A stretch of DNA of 64,000 nt, from NCBI GenBank assembly GCA_018657495.1, contig JABHXA010000015.1:1-64000 (forward strand), read 5' to 3'. Both the position numbers and the translations under genes were made by a program. Below the pieces are notes generated by a model. The model saw nothing but the letters and a program-made list of their open reading frames with translations, was not told where the DNA came from and did not search any database. Of the stretch, positions 9,461 through 18,064 are shown one piece after another. Position 1 is the stretch's first letter. Every line of letters begins with the position of its first letter. The DNA comes from Fidelibacterota bacterium. GTDB lineage: Bacteria > Fidelibacterota > Marinisomatia > SCGC-AAA003-L08 > JACNLC01.

Positions 9461-10408
9461 TTGAATAAACGAATCATGGTCACTGGCGGTGCCGGATTTC
9501 TTGGCTCTCATTTATGTGAAAAGCTTCTTGGTATGGGGAATGAAGTTCTTTGTGTGGATAATTATTTTACTGGTCGAAAAGCCAATATTATCCATTTATT
9601 GGACAATAAAAATTTTGAAGTTCTCCGTCATGACATCACAGTCCCATTATCAGTGGAAGTAGATGAGATTTACAATCTGGCCTGCCCGGCGTCTCCAATC
9701 CAATATCGTTATGATCCGGTTCAGACGACAAAAACCTCTGTTCACGGGGCGATAAATATGTTGGATATTGCCACGCGTCATGACATCAAAATACTACAGG
9801 CATCCACCAGTGAGGTATATGGAGATCCCAGGGTAAATCCGCAAGCGGAATCCTACTGGGGCAATGTAAATCCCATTGGACCGAGATCCTGTTATGATGA
9901 AGGAAAACGCTGTGCCGAAACCTTGTTTTTTGATTATTATCGCCAATATGGTGTGAAAATTAAAGTTGCCCGAATATTTAATACATATGGTCCAACGATG
10001 CTGCCGGATGATGGCCGGGTCATTTCCAATTTTATTGTTCAGGCATTATTGAATGAGCCAATAACTATTTATGGGAAGGGCTCTCAATCCAGATCATTTT
10101 GTTATGTTAATGATATGGTGCGAGGTTTAATATTATTGATGGGGTCTGAAGATGATTGCACCGGTCCGGTAAATCTTGGTAATCCACATGAAATCACCAT
10201 GCTTGAATTGGCAAATCGGATTATCCAAATTACAGCTTCAGACTCAAAGCTGGTATATAAACCACTGCCAACAGATGATCCTTTGCAAAGGCGACCGGAT
10301 ATAACTCTGGCAGAAACCATTTTAAAGTGGCATCCCCAAGTCAATCTTGATGATGGACTAAACTCAACTATAAATTATTTTAAAACTATCGTCCTGGATA
10401 CAGAATAA
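9461..10408 (+). CDS. UDP-glucuronate decarboxylase (UDP-xylose synthase)
   Basis: An NAD-dependent extended SDR that converts UDP-glucuronate to UDP-xylose for surface polysaccharide synthesis. The 315-aa protein shows the N-terminal [10 protein letters not shown] nucleotide loop, [13 protein letters not shown] and [10 protein letters not shown]. It also has the catalytic Ser/Thr region STSEVYGDP, the YxxxK pair in [10 protein letters not shown], and [21 protein letters not shown], which is diagnostic of this subfamily. The start is TTG at 9461, giving the usual MKRI-like N-terminus. An in-frame ATG at 9476 would trim five residues just before the nucleotide loop. It stands alone among unrelated genes. 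Confidence is high for the family and good for the reaction. Confidence 0.92.
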   Translation: MNKRIMVTGGAGFLGSHLCEKLLGMGNEVLCVDNYFTGRKANIIHLLDNKNFEVLRHDITVPLSVEVDEIYNLACPASPIQYRYDPVQTTKTSVHGAINMLDIATRHDIKILQASTSEVYGDPRVNPQAESYWGNVNPIGPRSCYDEGKRCAETLFFDYYRQYGVKIKVARIFNTYGPTMLPDDGRVISNFIVQALLNEPITIYGKGSQSRSFCYVNDMVRGLILLMGSEDDCTGPVNLGNPHEITMLELANRIIQITASDSKLVYKPLPTDDPLQRRPDITLAETILKWHPQVNLDDGLNSTINYFKTIVLDTE

Positions 10409-10475
10409 ATGCATCATTTCATCTCGAATACAATTTTAATTATTGTAAATTTGACATCAGTAATCCGGAGGTTTT

Positions 10476-10853
10476 ATGAAGAATAGAAAGTTTTTAATCA
10501 CAATCATCCTTGCCCTATTTATTTTATCCATCACCAATTGTTATCTCCCGCCTGATAAATCTGATGTAGATTATTATTCAGATAATATCGCTGTCTGGGA
10601 TAGCGTACATGGCGAAATGCATAAGCTTATATTTCACACTGTATATCTGGAGAACAGCACTATATCGGGATTTTCCTTAAATACACTCCAGATTGAAACA
10701 TTTCATATTACCCATGAGGAAACAGAGAAATTTGAACAAATGAAGAATATTTCAGGGATCAATTCTTACGAAATAAAATGCATATCATGTCACCCTGATG
10801 TGAAACTGAGTAAAAAACCACGAATTCCAAGAAAGATATTTAACAAAGATTAA
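10476..10853 (+). CDS. Small exported protein with a CxxCH heme motif
   Basis: The 125-aa protein begins with a clear export signal (residues 1-22) ending at Cys in SITNCYL, which may be a relaxed lipobox. Near the C-terminus it has CISCH, the c-type heme attachment motif, in a Lys/Pro-rich tail. A monoheme periplasmic or outer-membrane-anchored cytochrome is the simplest reading, but a single motif in a small protein can arise by chance. GGAGG stands before the ATG. The stop codon overlaps the start of the next gene by one base (TAATG), so the two are probably translationally coupled. Confidence 0.65.
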   Translation: MKNRKFLITIILALFILSITNCYLPPDKSDVDYYSDNIAVWDSVHGEMHKLIFHTVYLENSTISGFSLNTLQIETFHITHEETEKFEQMKNISGINSYEIKCISCHPDVKLSKKPRIPRKIFNKD

Positions 10854-11236
10854 TGACAGAAAAAAATATTTCCCAAAGTGAAATTGATGTAATAGAAAAG
10901 TGCCTCTATCACTTAACATCAAATCCGAGTTATAGTAAAAAAATAAAAGACGCTAAAAATGCCGGCCAGGAAATCATTCTCAACTATCATACCCATTCGG
11001 GAGAATCCAAGTATTGCATATCCATTTTGACATCCGCCAGGAGTTTGGTGTCAATGATGGATCAGGCGAGTACGGCGAAGTGGGAGGAACTTGCCCATAT
11101 CAGGGAAGTGGGGGATTCGATTGAAAGATTTATTCCAATTATGAAAAGTTTTGGAAACCTGTTTAAAATCTCTTTTGGACTATCCAAATTACCATCAGTT
11201 TATTTAGATGGAAGTCTAAAAATGCGGGATGAATAA
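10853..11236 (+). CDS. Conserved-looking hypothetical protein, coupled to the heme-motif gene
   Basis: A 127-aa soluble protein that I do not recognise. It has no signal peptide or membrane segment, a predominantly helical, charged N-terminal half (SEIDVIEKCLYHLTSNPSY) and a central NYHTHSGESKYCIS segment with two His and one Cys. The start overlaps the preceding stop codon by one base, so it is probably made together with the exported heme-motif protein. Its end faces the minus-strand VKOR gene with a gap of only 10 nt. Confidence 0.6.
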   Translation: MTEKNISQSEIDVIEKCLYHLTSNPSYSKKIKDAKNAGQEIILNYHTHSGESKYCISILTSARSLVSMMDQASTAKWEELAHIREVGDSIERFIPIMKSFGNLFKISFGLSKLPSVYLDGSLKMRDE

Positions 11237-11246
11237 TCCCTTCTAA

Positions 11247-12461
11247 TTAATCTAAAAACTCACTTATACATTCAAATGTTCGAGATTTGGATGATACTGT
11301 TTTTCCATTTATTAATAGGGTGGGGGCACTTTTTATTCCGGCATCACGAGATTTTTTATGTTCATCCATAATATATCTTCGATACTCATCATTCTGAATG
11401 CGCTGTGCCATTGCAACTTCATCCATGCCAATATTTCTGGCGATCTGTTTTAATTGATTTAGGGATAATCCTTTTTTTGGTTTCTGCATGGCAAATTGAT
11501 GCTCCAGCATTTCAAAGAATAACTCTTGTTCAGCAGCAATATATAATGCCTGAATTTGTATGATGGAATATTTCCACAGCGGTATCGGTTTAAATACAAA
11601 ATAAGCATCGTCACCAAAAGCATCCATAACATCATCAATCACACGACTGAGTTTGGCGCAATGGCTACAGTTGGGATCAAAAAATTCCAATATGACATTG
11701 GGAGCCCCCGGATTACCAATTCGCACATCAAATTCATTCACCAGTGATAGATAATTTGAAATCACCGGTTTTTTGGAATTATACCTGCAATCGTTAATGT
11801 TGTTATCTTCAATGGACTTCAAGGTCGTTGGTTTTGTCGAGGGATCCTGCTGGTTATTTGTTTCAAAGGCGGATGGTGTTTCTTCAATAATTTTATTGAT
11901 TGCCAGCGACTGAAAATATAAGAAATCTACACTGGCGATTGAAATGACGATCAATATTGGGTAAAAGACAAATTGATTTGAGGGTTTTCCAAAAATTTTT
12001 GAAATTTTATATTTTGAGAAATAGATAATCTGCACAATACTCATCGAAAATACGGTTACTGCTGACAATAAGCAGAGGGCACAATATTCATCCAATACAG
12101 TCTTTTGATAATAAACCAGGTGGATAGAATAAAAAAGCCCAAAGGTTATAAACAGAAGGCGGATTAATCGAAGCGATTTGACATGTTTCCTTAATCGGTA
12201 AATGAAGATTTGCAGGACGACAAAAAATATATAATATGCCATACCGAGATATACATTTGAAATACCAAATAGATTCCCACCCTCACTATCCAGTACTGAT
12301 TCGCAATCAAAGGCTTCCTCAACAGCTTCAGAGGTGGTAAAACCCATACAGCCCCGGTCAAACCCCCGCTCATTCATAATATAGAGATGGACAGTCACCA
12401 GAATGCCAAAGAGTCCAAGGTAGAAGAGAATTCTCTCGAAATATTTTTGCTGATTATTCAT
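11247..12461 (-). CDS. VKOR-type membrane oxidoreductase fused to a DsbA-like domain
   Basis: The 404-aa protein combines a vitamin K epoxide reductase domain (about 1-155) with a periplasmic thioredoxin-fold domain (about 240-404). The VKOR part has several membrane segments, loop cysteines C38 and C53, and the active-site CxxC in EYCALC (C127/C130). The second part has CSHC (C265/C268) in FFDPNCSHCAK and a cis-Pro region SAPTLLINGK typical of DsbA/DsbG. The expected role is to form disulfides in exported proteins, moving electrons to quinone. The many cysteine-bearing secreted proteins of the window are plausible clients. Single gene, divergent from the TetR gene at 12691. Confidence 0.88.
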   Translation of the reverse strand: MNNQQKYFERILFYLGLFGILVTVHLYIMNERGFDRGCMGFTTSEAVEEAFDCESVLDSEGGNLFGISNVYLGMAYYIFFVVLQIFIYRLRKHVKSLRLIRLLFITFGLFYSIHLVYYQKTVLDEYCALCLLSAVTVFSMSIVQIIYFSKYKISKIFGKPSNQFVFYPILIVISIASVDFLYFQSLAINKIIEETPSAFETNNQQDPSTKPTTLKSIEDNNINDCRYNSKKPVISNYLSLVNEFDVRIGNPGAPNVILEFFDPNCSHCAKLSRVIDDVMDAFGDDAYFVFKPIPLWKYSIIQIQALYIAAEQELFFEMLEHQFAMQKPKKGLSLNQLKQIARNIGMDEVAMAQRIQNDEYRRYIMDEHKKSRDAGIKSAPTLLINGKTVSSKSRTFECISEFLD

Positions 12462-12561
12462 ATATCTTTTCTTAATTCTTCTTAAAAAATAGTCAAAAAT
12501 TTATCGTGAAATGACCTACGTGAGAAAGCCAAATTTAATAAATAACGTGAATAGAGCAAGT

Positions 12562-12576
12562 TATACTGTCAGTATA
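12562..12576. promoter_or_regulatory. Candidate TetR operator 1 (core ACTGTCAGT)
   Basis: A perfect 7+1+7 palindrome, TATACTGTCAGTATA, in the divergent promoter region between the VKOR gene and tetR. Its core ACTGTCAGT recurs exactly at 12662-12670 and nearly so at 13372-13380 (ACTGATAGT). I infer a binding site of the TetR regulator encoded at 12691. Confidence 0.55.
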
Positions 12577-12658
12577 GCGAATGGAATAGGGTAATAATGA
12601 GTTTTAAAGAAATAAATCTTGGACAGAAATACATATTAACTGTAATATTAGTCATCAT

Positions 12659-12673
12659 ATGACTGTCAGTCAT
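12659..12673. promoter_or_regulatory. Candidate TetR operator 2 (ATGACTGTCAGTCAT)
   Basis: A perfect 7+1+7 palindrome 17 nt before the tetR start codon, where it would overlap the promoter or 5' leader and allow autorepression. Its outer half-sites TGACT...AGTCA are the same as in the site before the RND gene at 13371. Confidence 0.7.
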
Positions 12674-12690
12674 TTAACGATTTAAAACTT

Positions 12691-13317
12691 ATGGGTACAA
12701 CAGAAAGAAGACAAAGAGAAAAAGAACAACGGCGGATGGAGATTCTATCCTCAGCGAGGGAAATATTTTTTGCCAAAGGATTAGAAGGGTCTACCATGGA
12801 TGAGATTGCCGATAAAGCTGAACTCAGCAAAGGCACTCTTTATCTATATTTTAAAAGCAAAGACGAACTCTATGTGTCCCTTTTATCTGAAGGAACCGAA
12901 ATTTTTACAAATATGATGCTCGAGTCTATCTCCCAGGATATGAAAGCCGAAGACAAACTTCGAAGTATTGGAAACGCCTACTATCGTTTTTATGATGAAT
13001 ATCCGCAATATTTTAAGATTCTGTTTTTGCTGCAGCATGGCGAATTTTCTGATGACAAAGTCGATCAGGATATACAGTCAAACTGTATGTTTGAAGCTGG
13101 ACGATCTCTGAATTTAATTGAGTCAATTTTAAATGAAGGTGTTGAGCAAGGCGAATTCACAATCAAAGATAGCTGGCAGGCCACTCTATTTGTCTGGGCA
13201 GCTGCAAATGGAGTTTTTACAATTGCTGCCGAAAAACATCATGAATTCATGAAAGAATTCAATACAAAAGAACTATTAGATTTTACCATGGATAAAATTA
13301 TCTCAAGTTTGAAATAA
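12691..13317 (+). CDS. TetR-family transcriptional regulator
   Basis: A 208-aa repressor with a TetR DNA-binding domain at residues about 12-60. AREIFFAKGLEGSTMDEIADKAELSKGTLYLYFKSKDELY holds the helix-turn-helix and the hallmark YFKSKDEL. The C-terminal ligand domain is about 150 aa and unrecognised. TGACT-N3-AGTCA palindromes before this gene and before the next gene (RND transporter, 13421) make it the likely repressor of that transporter and of itself. A short terminator hairpin follows the stop codon. Confidence 0.9.
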   Translation: MGTTERRQREKEQRRMEILSSAREIFFAKGLEGSTMDEIADKAELSKGTLYLYFKSKDELYVSLLSEGTEIFTNMMLESISQDMKAEDKLRSIGNAYYRFYDEYPQYFKILFLLQHGEFSDDKVDQDIQSNCMFEAGRSLNLIESILNEGVEQGEFTIKDSWQATLFVWAAANGVFTIAAEKHHEFMKEFNTKELLDFTMDKIISSLK

Positions 13318-13337
13318 AAATTATAAATGACATGATT

Positions 13338-13359
13338 ATACTCGAAGGAGTATTTTTTT
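13338..13359 (+). terminator. Terminator after tetR
   Basis: A 6-bp stem ATACTC/GAGTAT with a GAAG loop, followed by seven T, 20 nt after the tetR stop codon. It separates tetR from the RND gene, which then has its own operator at 13371. Confidence 0.6.
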
Positions 13360-13370
13360 GTCCCTGTTAG

Positions 13371-13383
13371 TGACTGATAGTCA
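13371..13383. promoter_or_regulatory. Candidate TetR operator 3 before the RND gene
   Basis: TGACT-GAT-AGTCA is a 5+3+5 palindrome with the same half-sites and spacing as the operator before tetR (TGACT-GTC-AGTCA). It lies 38 nt upstream of the RND start codon, consistent with repression of the transporter by the TetR protein at 12691. Confidence 0.65.
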
Positions 13384-13420
13384 TTAATTAACTGAAAGTA
13401 CTGTTTGAAAGGAAATTTTA

Positions 13421-15775
13421 TTGAAATTATTTACTGATATACTGATCCGGTTTCCCAGACTCATCCTGGTAACCATGTTTTTCCTGACAGTTCTCATCGG
13501 ACTGGGTATGTCAAAATTAGAAATCAGAGACAGTTATGATTCTGATTTACCCGCCAATGATGCAATTGTCAAAACAAATGATCTTCTTGAAGAGATATTC
13601 GGCGAGAAAGATATTTTGATGATCGCAGTTATCTCAGAAAATATTTTTGCACCATCCACATTACAGAAAATCCAGCTCATCTCAGAAGAAATTCTGCAGA
13701 TTGACGGTGTCATTCAAGATCAGGTTACCAGTCTGTCCACACTCACAACTATTGAAGGAAATGATTGGGGTCTTGAGGTAGGGGATCTGATGGAGGATAT
13801 TCCAGCATCAAATGAAGAAATTTCTGAATTAATTGCCAAAGTCAAATCCAATCCATTATTTTATGGAAAACTCGTTTCTGAAGATTTTAATGCCTCCTTG
13901 ATTCTGGCAAATATGGAGAGGAGCGTGGATAATCAAGTTGTTTACAATGAAGTATATCGTATTCTTGAAAAATATTCGGGTCCAGAGAAATTTTATCCAA
14001 ATGGACCGGCGGTGATGTCGGCTGAAGTAGATAATGGCATCGAAGCGGATGTTTCGACGCTCATGCCTATTGCAATCCTGTTTATAATGATTGGTTTTTT
14101 TCTTTCCTTTGGTAAAATGAGGGGGGTATTTCTTCCTTTCACAGTGGCCGTTACCAGTATCGTTTGGGCGATGGGTTTTGCAGGACATGCCGGTTTTGGT
14201 TTGACAGTCGTCTCAAATGCAGTGCCTATGGTCATGATTGCCATCGCCAGTTCGTACGGTATCCATCTGATGCATCGCTATTTTGATGATGTTAAAACGA
14301 TGGACAGGATCTCGGCCGTAAAATCGACAATAATGAATATGGGTCCACCAATTATTCTAACCGGTCTCACATCTGCGGCAGGATCAGCAACACTTGCAGT
14401 TTTTAAAGTAACCTCACTCCGTGAATTCGGCATCATTACCTCTATTGGCATACTCTCGGCCCTGGTAATCACCCTGGTTATCCCACCGGCAATTCTTGTA
14501 CTGCTCAGAAAACCAAAAGAAATATCAAATGGTTTTGGCGAAGGACTTGAAAAAATTTGGGATACATTTCTTTCTGTAATAAATACTATTTCTACACGCA
14601 AAGTGAAATGGGTCAAATTGGTAACTCTGCTGATTGTGATAATTTCGTTTGTTGGAATTACAAAAGTAAAATTTGGTTCAGATTATGTATCAATGTTTCC
14701 CGGTGATCATCGCATTCATGAAATCTTTGATGCCTACAATGATAATTTGGGTGGTTCCCGTTATTTCAATATTATGATTTCAGGGATTGAGCAAGATGAT
14801 ATAACCGAGCCGGATTTACTAAAATCTATCGCAAACTTCCAGGAGTATGCCGAATCGCTTCCTGATGTTGGATATACTGATTCATTTGCTGATATAATTC
14901 GCCGTATAAATGTGGTGATGAATAATGGTGACATTGCCTATGACCGCATCCCTGACTCACAGGAGTTGATTTCACAGTACCTGCTCTTGTATTCCATGTC
15001 TGGTGATCCTGGTGATTTTGAGGATATCGTCGATTATGACTATCAAAGGGCAAAGATTCGTGTTATGATTCAAACATCCGATCAGGAAAGACATTTGGAA
15101 TTACTCGCGAGTTTGACATCCTGGGGGAAGGAGAATTTTCCTGCGAATGTCACAATTGAATATGGCGGATCGGTGATGATTTGGCTGGCATTAATCCAGT
15201 ATATCGTTGTGGGTCAGGTCCAAAATGTAATTCTGGCATTATTGATTGTGTTTTTGTTCTGTGCCTTTGTATTCAAGTCATTAAGCGCCGGATTGCTCAG
15301 CATTGTACCGTTGACAATATCATCATTAATTACATTTGGACTGATGGGTTACATGGGCATTAGGTTAGAGATGGGCACGGCAATAGTCACGGCAATTGCA
15401 GTTGGGGTGGGTGTGGATTTCTCGATCCATTTTATAAGCCGATATAAAGATGAATATCAAATCTCCAATGACTTAACTACTGCCGGTTCAGTAACGATGT
15501 CCACCGCTGGGAAAGCAATTATTTTTGATATGATATCCAATATTTTGGGATTTTCGGTGTTATTATTTTCAGGTTTTACACCAATCCAAAACTTTGGCTG
15601 GTTAGTCTCCCTGACGATGATTACCAGTGGATTTGGCTCTCTCATTCTTTTACCTCCACTGATTACCACTTTAAAACCCAAGTTCATCATGCAAAGTCCC
15701 AACGGTAAGAATGATACATCAGATATTTTCATACAGAACTTACTAAAAAACGATGGCGTTGTGGATGCCGCATAA
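13421..15775 (+). CDS. RND-superfamily (MMPL-type) exporter
   Basis: A 784-aa inner-membrane protein with the two-fold RND plan: TM1 (about 13-33), a large periplasmic loop, TM2-6 (about 215-365), TM7 (about 395-415), a second loop and TM8-12 (about 595-760). Signature membrane segments include AIASSYGIHLMHRYFDD and its counterpart AVGVGVDFSIHFISRYKDE. Without an outer-membrane-channel-specific hairpin it belongs to the MMPL/hopanoid-transporter side, which moves lipids or other hydrophobic molecules. The start is TTG with AAAGGAAA upstream. It is followed by a LolA-like gene, as is its distant paralogue at 26584. Repression by the upstream TetR is inferred. Confidence 0.9.
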   Translation: MKLFTDILIRFPRLILVTMFFLTVLIGLGMSKLEIRDSYDSDLPANDAIVKTNDLLEEIFGEKDILMIAVISENIFAPSTLQKIQLISEEILQIDGVIQDQVTSLSTLTTIEGNDWGLEVGDLMEDIPASNEEISELIAKVKSNPLFYGKLVSEDFNASLILANMERSVDNQVVYNEVYRILEKYSGPEKFYPNGPAVMSAEVDNGIEADVSTLMPIAILFIMIGFFLSFGKMRGVFLPFTVAVTSIVWAMGFAGHAGFGLTVVSNAVPMVMIAIASSYGIHLMHRYFDDVKTMDRISAVKSTIMNMGPPIILTGLTSAAGSATLAVFKVTSLREFGIITSIGILSALVITLVIPPAILVLLRKPKEISNGFGEGLEKIWDTFLSVINTISTRKVKWVKLVTLLIVIISFVGITKVKFGSDYVSMFPGDHRIHEIFDAYNDNLGGSRYFNIMISGIEQDDITEPDLLKSIANFQEYAESLPDVGYTDSFADIIRRINVVMNNGDIAYDRIPDSQELISQYLLLYSMSGDPGDFEDIVDYDYQRAKIRVMIQTSDQERHLELLASLTSWGKENFPANVTIEYGGSVMIWLALIQYIVVGQVQNVILALLIVFLFCAFVFKSLSAGLLSIVPLTISSLITFGLMGYMGIRLEMGTAIVTAIAVGVGVDFSIHFISRYKDEYQISNDLTTAGSVTMSTAGKAIIFDMISNILGFSVLLFSGFTPIQNFGWLVSLTMITSGFGSLILLPPLITTLKPKFIMQSPNGKNDTSDIFIQNLLKNDGVVDAA

Positions 15776-15849
15776 AAATAAATGGTTATAGGAACAATTA
15801 AAAATTTACGTAAGCAAATGAAATTGAAATCAAAAACAGGAAATCAATA

Positions 15850-16629
15850 ATGACAATATCCAAAATATTTATTTTAATCATATTCGCATTTTCAGCGATA
15901 TGGGGCCAAAACATGACTGCAATAGAAATTATGGAAAGAAATGATGCTCAGACGGATTCACGAGATTCAATGGGTGAATTCACCATGAAACTCATCAACA
16001 AAAAAGGCAAAGTACGATCTCGTACGGTTATTCAGTATTCACAGACCGATGACAATGGTTTGGAAAAATCAATAATCAAGTTTACTGCTCCGGCAAATGT
16101 CAGGGGGGTTGGGCTTCTTACCGTTGAAGAAATGGATCAGGATAATCAGTGGTTATATCTGCCGGCGACAAAACGGGTGCGTCGAATTTCATCAAATCAG
16201 AAATCGGATAATTTCATGGGATCTGATTTTACCTATGAAGACATTGAGAGAAATGATCTGGATGATTACACATACAATCTTTTTGGCGAACAAATTATAA
16301 ACAGCATCGACTGTTATATTATTGAGAGTCGTGCAACCAGTGAAAAAATACTAAATGAAACAGAATATGGATTTACAAAAATGTGGATCAGCAAGGATCA
16401 TTTTTTACAGATTCAAGTCAATTTTTATAATAAAAAGAATGAATTGATAAAGGTTATGCGAAATAGTGAGATATCAAAGCTGGCAAATACGGATAAATGG
16501 CGGGCACACCATATAATCATGGAAAATATCAAATCCGGTCACCAAACCGAATTGATATTTAAGGAGATGCAGATAAACCAGGGTGTAGAAGAGAGCTATT
16601 TTACTCAGCGGTATTTGGAAAAGGGATAA
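15850..16629 (+). CDS. LolA-like outer-membrane lipoprotein-sorting family protein
   Basis: A 259-aa exported protein (signal peptide 1-19) of the COG2834 type. Diagnostic stretches are FTMKLINKKGKVRSR, KFTAPANVRGVGLL, QWLYLPATKRVRRISS and MGSDFTYEDIE. The fold is an open beta-barrel that shields a lipid or lipid anchor in the periplasm. Its place directly after an RND transporter suggests it accepts the exported hydrophobic substrate and carries it across the periplasm. The paralogue at 28990 has the same motifs and the same genomic position. Confidence 0.85.
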   Translation: MTISKIFILIIFAFSAIWGQNMTAIEIMERNDAQTDSRDSMGEFTMKLINKKGKVRSRTVIQYSQTDDNGLEKSIIKFTAPANVRGVGLLTVEEMDQDNQWLYLPATKRVRRISSNQKSDNFMGSDFTYEDIERNDLDDYTYNLFGEQIINSIDCYIIESRATSEKILNETEYGFTKMWISKDHFLQIQVNFYNKKNELIKVMRNSEISKLANTDKWRAHHIIMENIKSGHQTELIFKEMQINQGVEESYFTQRYLEKG

Positions 16630-16675
16630 TAGCAGCCATTAATAATGGACAAATTAATTTGAAATAACATTATAC

Positions 16676-16699
16676 ATGTAAGTAAGTATTTACTTACAT
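16676..16699. promoter_or_regulatory. Candidate operator of the second TetR
   Basis: A perfect 10+4+10 palindrome, ATGTAAGTAA-N4-TTACTTACAT, ends 7 nt before the start codon of the TetR gene at 16707. Such a long perfect palindrome at this position strongly suggests autoregulation. It also covers the promoter for ric, which follows in the same operon. Confidence 0.75.
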
Positions 16700-16706
16700 T
16701 ATTAGC

Positions 16707-17315
16707 ATGGATCAAGTCAAAAGAAAGACATCTGCTGAAAGACAGGTTGAAATTATACAGGCAGTATTAAAAATTATTGGTGAACAGGGATTCTCTTCAC
16801 TGAAAACCAATAGTATTGCCGCAGAAGTGGGTATCTCTTCTGGAGCTATATTCAGACATTTCAGCTCTCTCGAGAATATTTTCAGGCAAGTGGTCATCTA
16901 TTGCATCACAAAAATTGAAGAGACATTCCCGGATACATCTTTACCACCATTAGAACGTCTCAAAACTTTAATAACAAACAGGGTAATGCTATTTGACGCT
17001 TCACCTGGTTTAGCCTGGCTCTTACGATCCGAACAATCCTTATTAATCTTACCGGAAGATTCAGTTGTCTCCCTCAAGGAGATGACCATTAAATCAAAAA
17101 ATTATATTCTCGATTTACTGAAAGAGGGCATGGCGTCTGGAATTATCCGCACAGATATTGAAGCAAAAAACCTACTTATCCCCGTAGTAGGCACAACCCA
17201 TACCATTATTGGAATACATGGAATTAGTAGTGGCGAAAGCTACTCAAAAACAGAATTTGATCAGGCCTTGTTGGCTTTGGAAAGATTGATAACATCCCCT
17301 GATCAGTTGGATTAA
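16707..17315 (+). CDS. TetR-family transcriptional regulator
   Basis: A 202-aa repressor. The N-terminal 55 residues form a TetR helix-turn-helix (TNSIAAEVGISSGAIFRHFSSLENIF), with Phe-Arg-His-Phe in place of the usual Tyr-x-x-Phe. The remainder is an unrecognised helical ligand domain. The 24-bp palindrome just upstream is its probable operator. It lies 34 nt before ric and probably forms an operon with it, so its signal may be nitrosative or iron-sulfur stress; that link rests on context only. Confidence 0.87.
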   Translation: MDQVKRKTSAERQVEIIQAVLKIIGEQGFSSLKTNSIAAEVGISSGAIFRHFSSLENIFRQVVIYCITKIEETFPDTSLPPLERLKTLITNRVMLFDASPGLAWLLRSEQSLLILPEDSVVSLKEMTIKSKNYILDLLKEGMASGIIRTDIEAKNLLIPVVGTTHTIIGIHGISSGESYSKTEFDQALLALERLITSPDQLD

Positions 17316-17349
17316 ATCATCATATAGAAATTAAAATAAAAGGAAAGTT

Positions 17350-18021
17350 ATGTCAATTAATTTAGAATCAAGTGTAGGACAAATAGCTACAGATCACCCT
17401 CTGGCAACAAGAGTATTTTCACGTCATAATATCGATTTTTGCTGCGGTGGCGGCAATTCCCTGAAGAATGTTTGTGAGCAGGCAGGTCTTAATACTGATA
17501 CAATTCTCGCAGAAATTCAAAACGAATTAAGCACCACCAGTGATAATGACACACAATGGGATAAAGAATCACTTCCAGATTTAATAGACCATATTCTCAA
17601 AATCTACCACAGACCTTTGGATGAAGAATTACCCAGATTAGAATTTATGGTGCGAAAAGTTCATGATGTGCATGGAGATAAGAATCCCAAGATGTTTGCA
17701 GAACTTAAACAGACTTATGTGGATCTCAAGAACGAATTGGATGCTCATATGTTGAAAGAAGAGCAGATCTTGTTTCCGATGATAAAGGGCGGTAATGGTA
17801 GTATGGCTATGGGTCCTGTTCATGTTATGCAGATGGAGCATGATTCGGCTGGAGCAGCTTTAAAGAGAATGCGTCAATTGACCAATAATTACCAGATACC
17901 AGATGAAGCCTGTAATACCTGGAGAGCTCTATGGAGTGGATTGGAAGCATTTGAGGAATCTCTGCATCAGCATATTCATCTTGAAAATAATATCCTGTTT
18001 CCCCGTGCATTAAATGGGTAA
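17350..18021 (+). CDS. ric: Iron-sulfur cluster repair di-iron protein (RIC/YtfE/ScdA)
   Basis: A 223-aa cytosolic protein that repairs iron-sulfur clusters damaged by nitric oxide or oxidants. The N-terminal ScdA domain (about 1-60) has the hallmark DFCCGGG (C31, C32). The hemerythrin-like domain (about 80-220) keeps the His/Glu pattern for a di-iron site: H in IYHRPL and VHDVHG, HMLKEEQILFP, QMEHDSAG, and HQHIHLENNILFPRA. AGGAAA stands before the ATG. It sits directly after tetR and may be co-expressed with it. The length is normal for the family. Confidence 0.95.
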   Translation: MSINLESSVGQIATDHPLATRVFSRHNIDFCCGGGNSLKNVCEQAGLNTDTILAEIQNELSTTSDNDTQWDKESLPDLIDHILKIYHRPLDEELPRLEFMVRKVHDVHGDKNPKMFAELKQTYVDLKNELDAHMLKEEQILFPMIKGGNGSMAMGPVHVMQMEHDSAGAALKRMRQLTNNYQIPDEACNTWRALWSGLEAFEESLHQHIHLENNILFPRALNG

Positions 18022-18064
18022 AACAGACTAAAAAAAGTACAATAAATTCAAAATCCTTTTTTTA

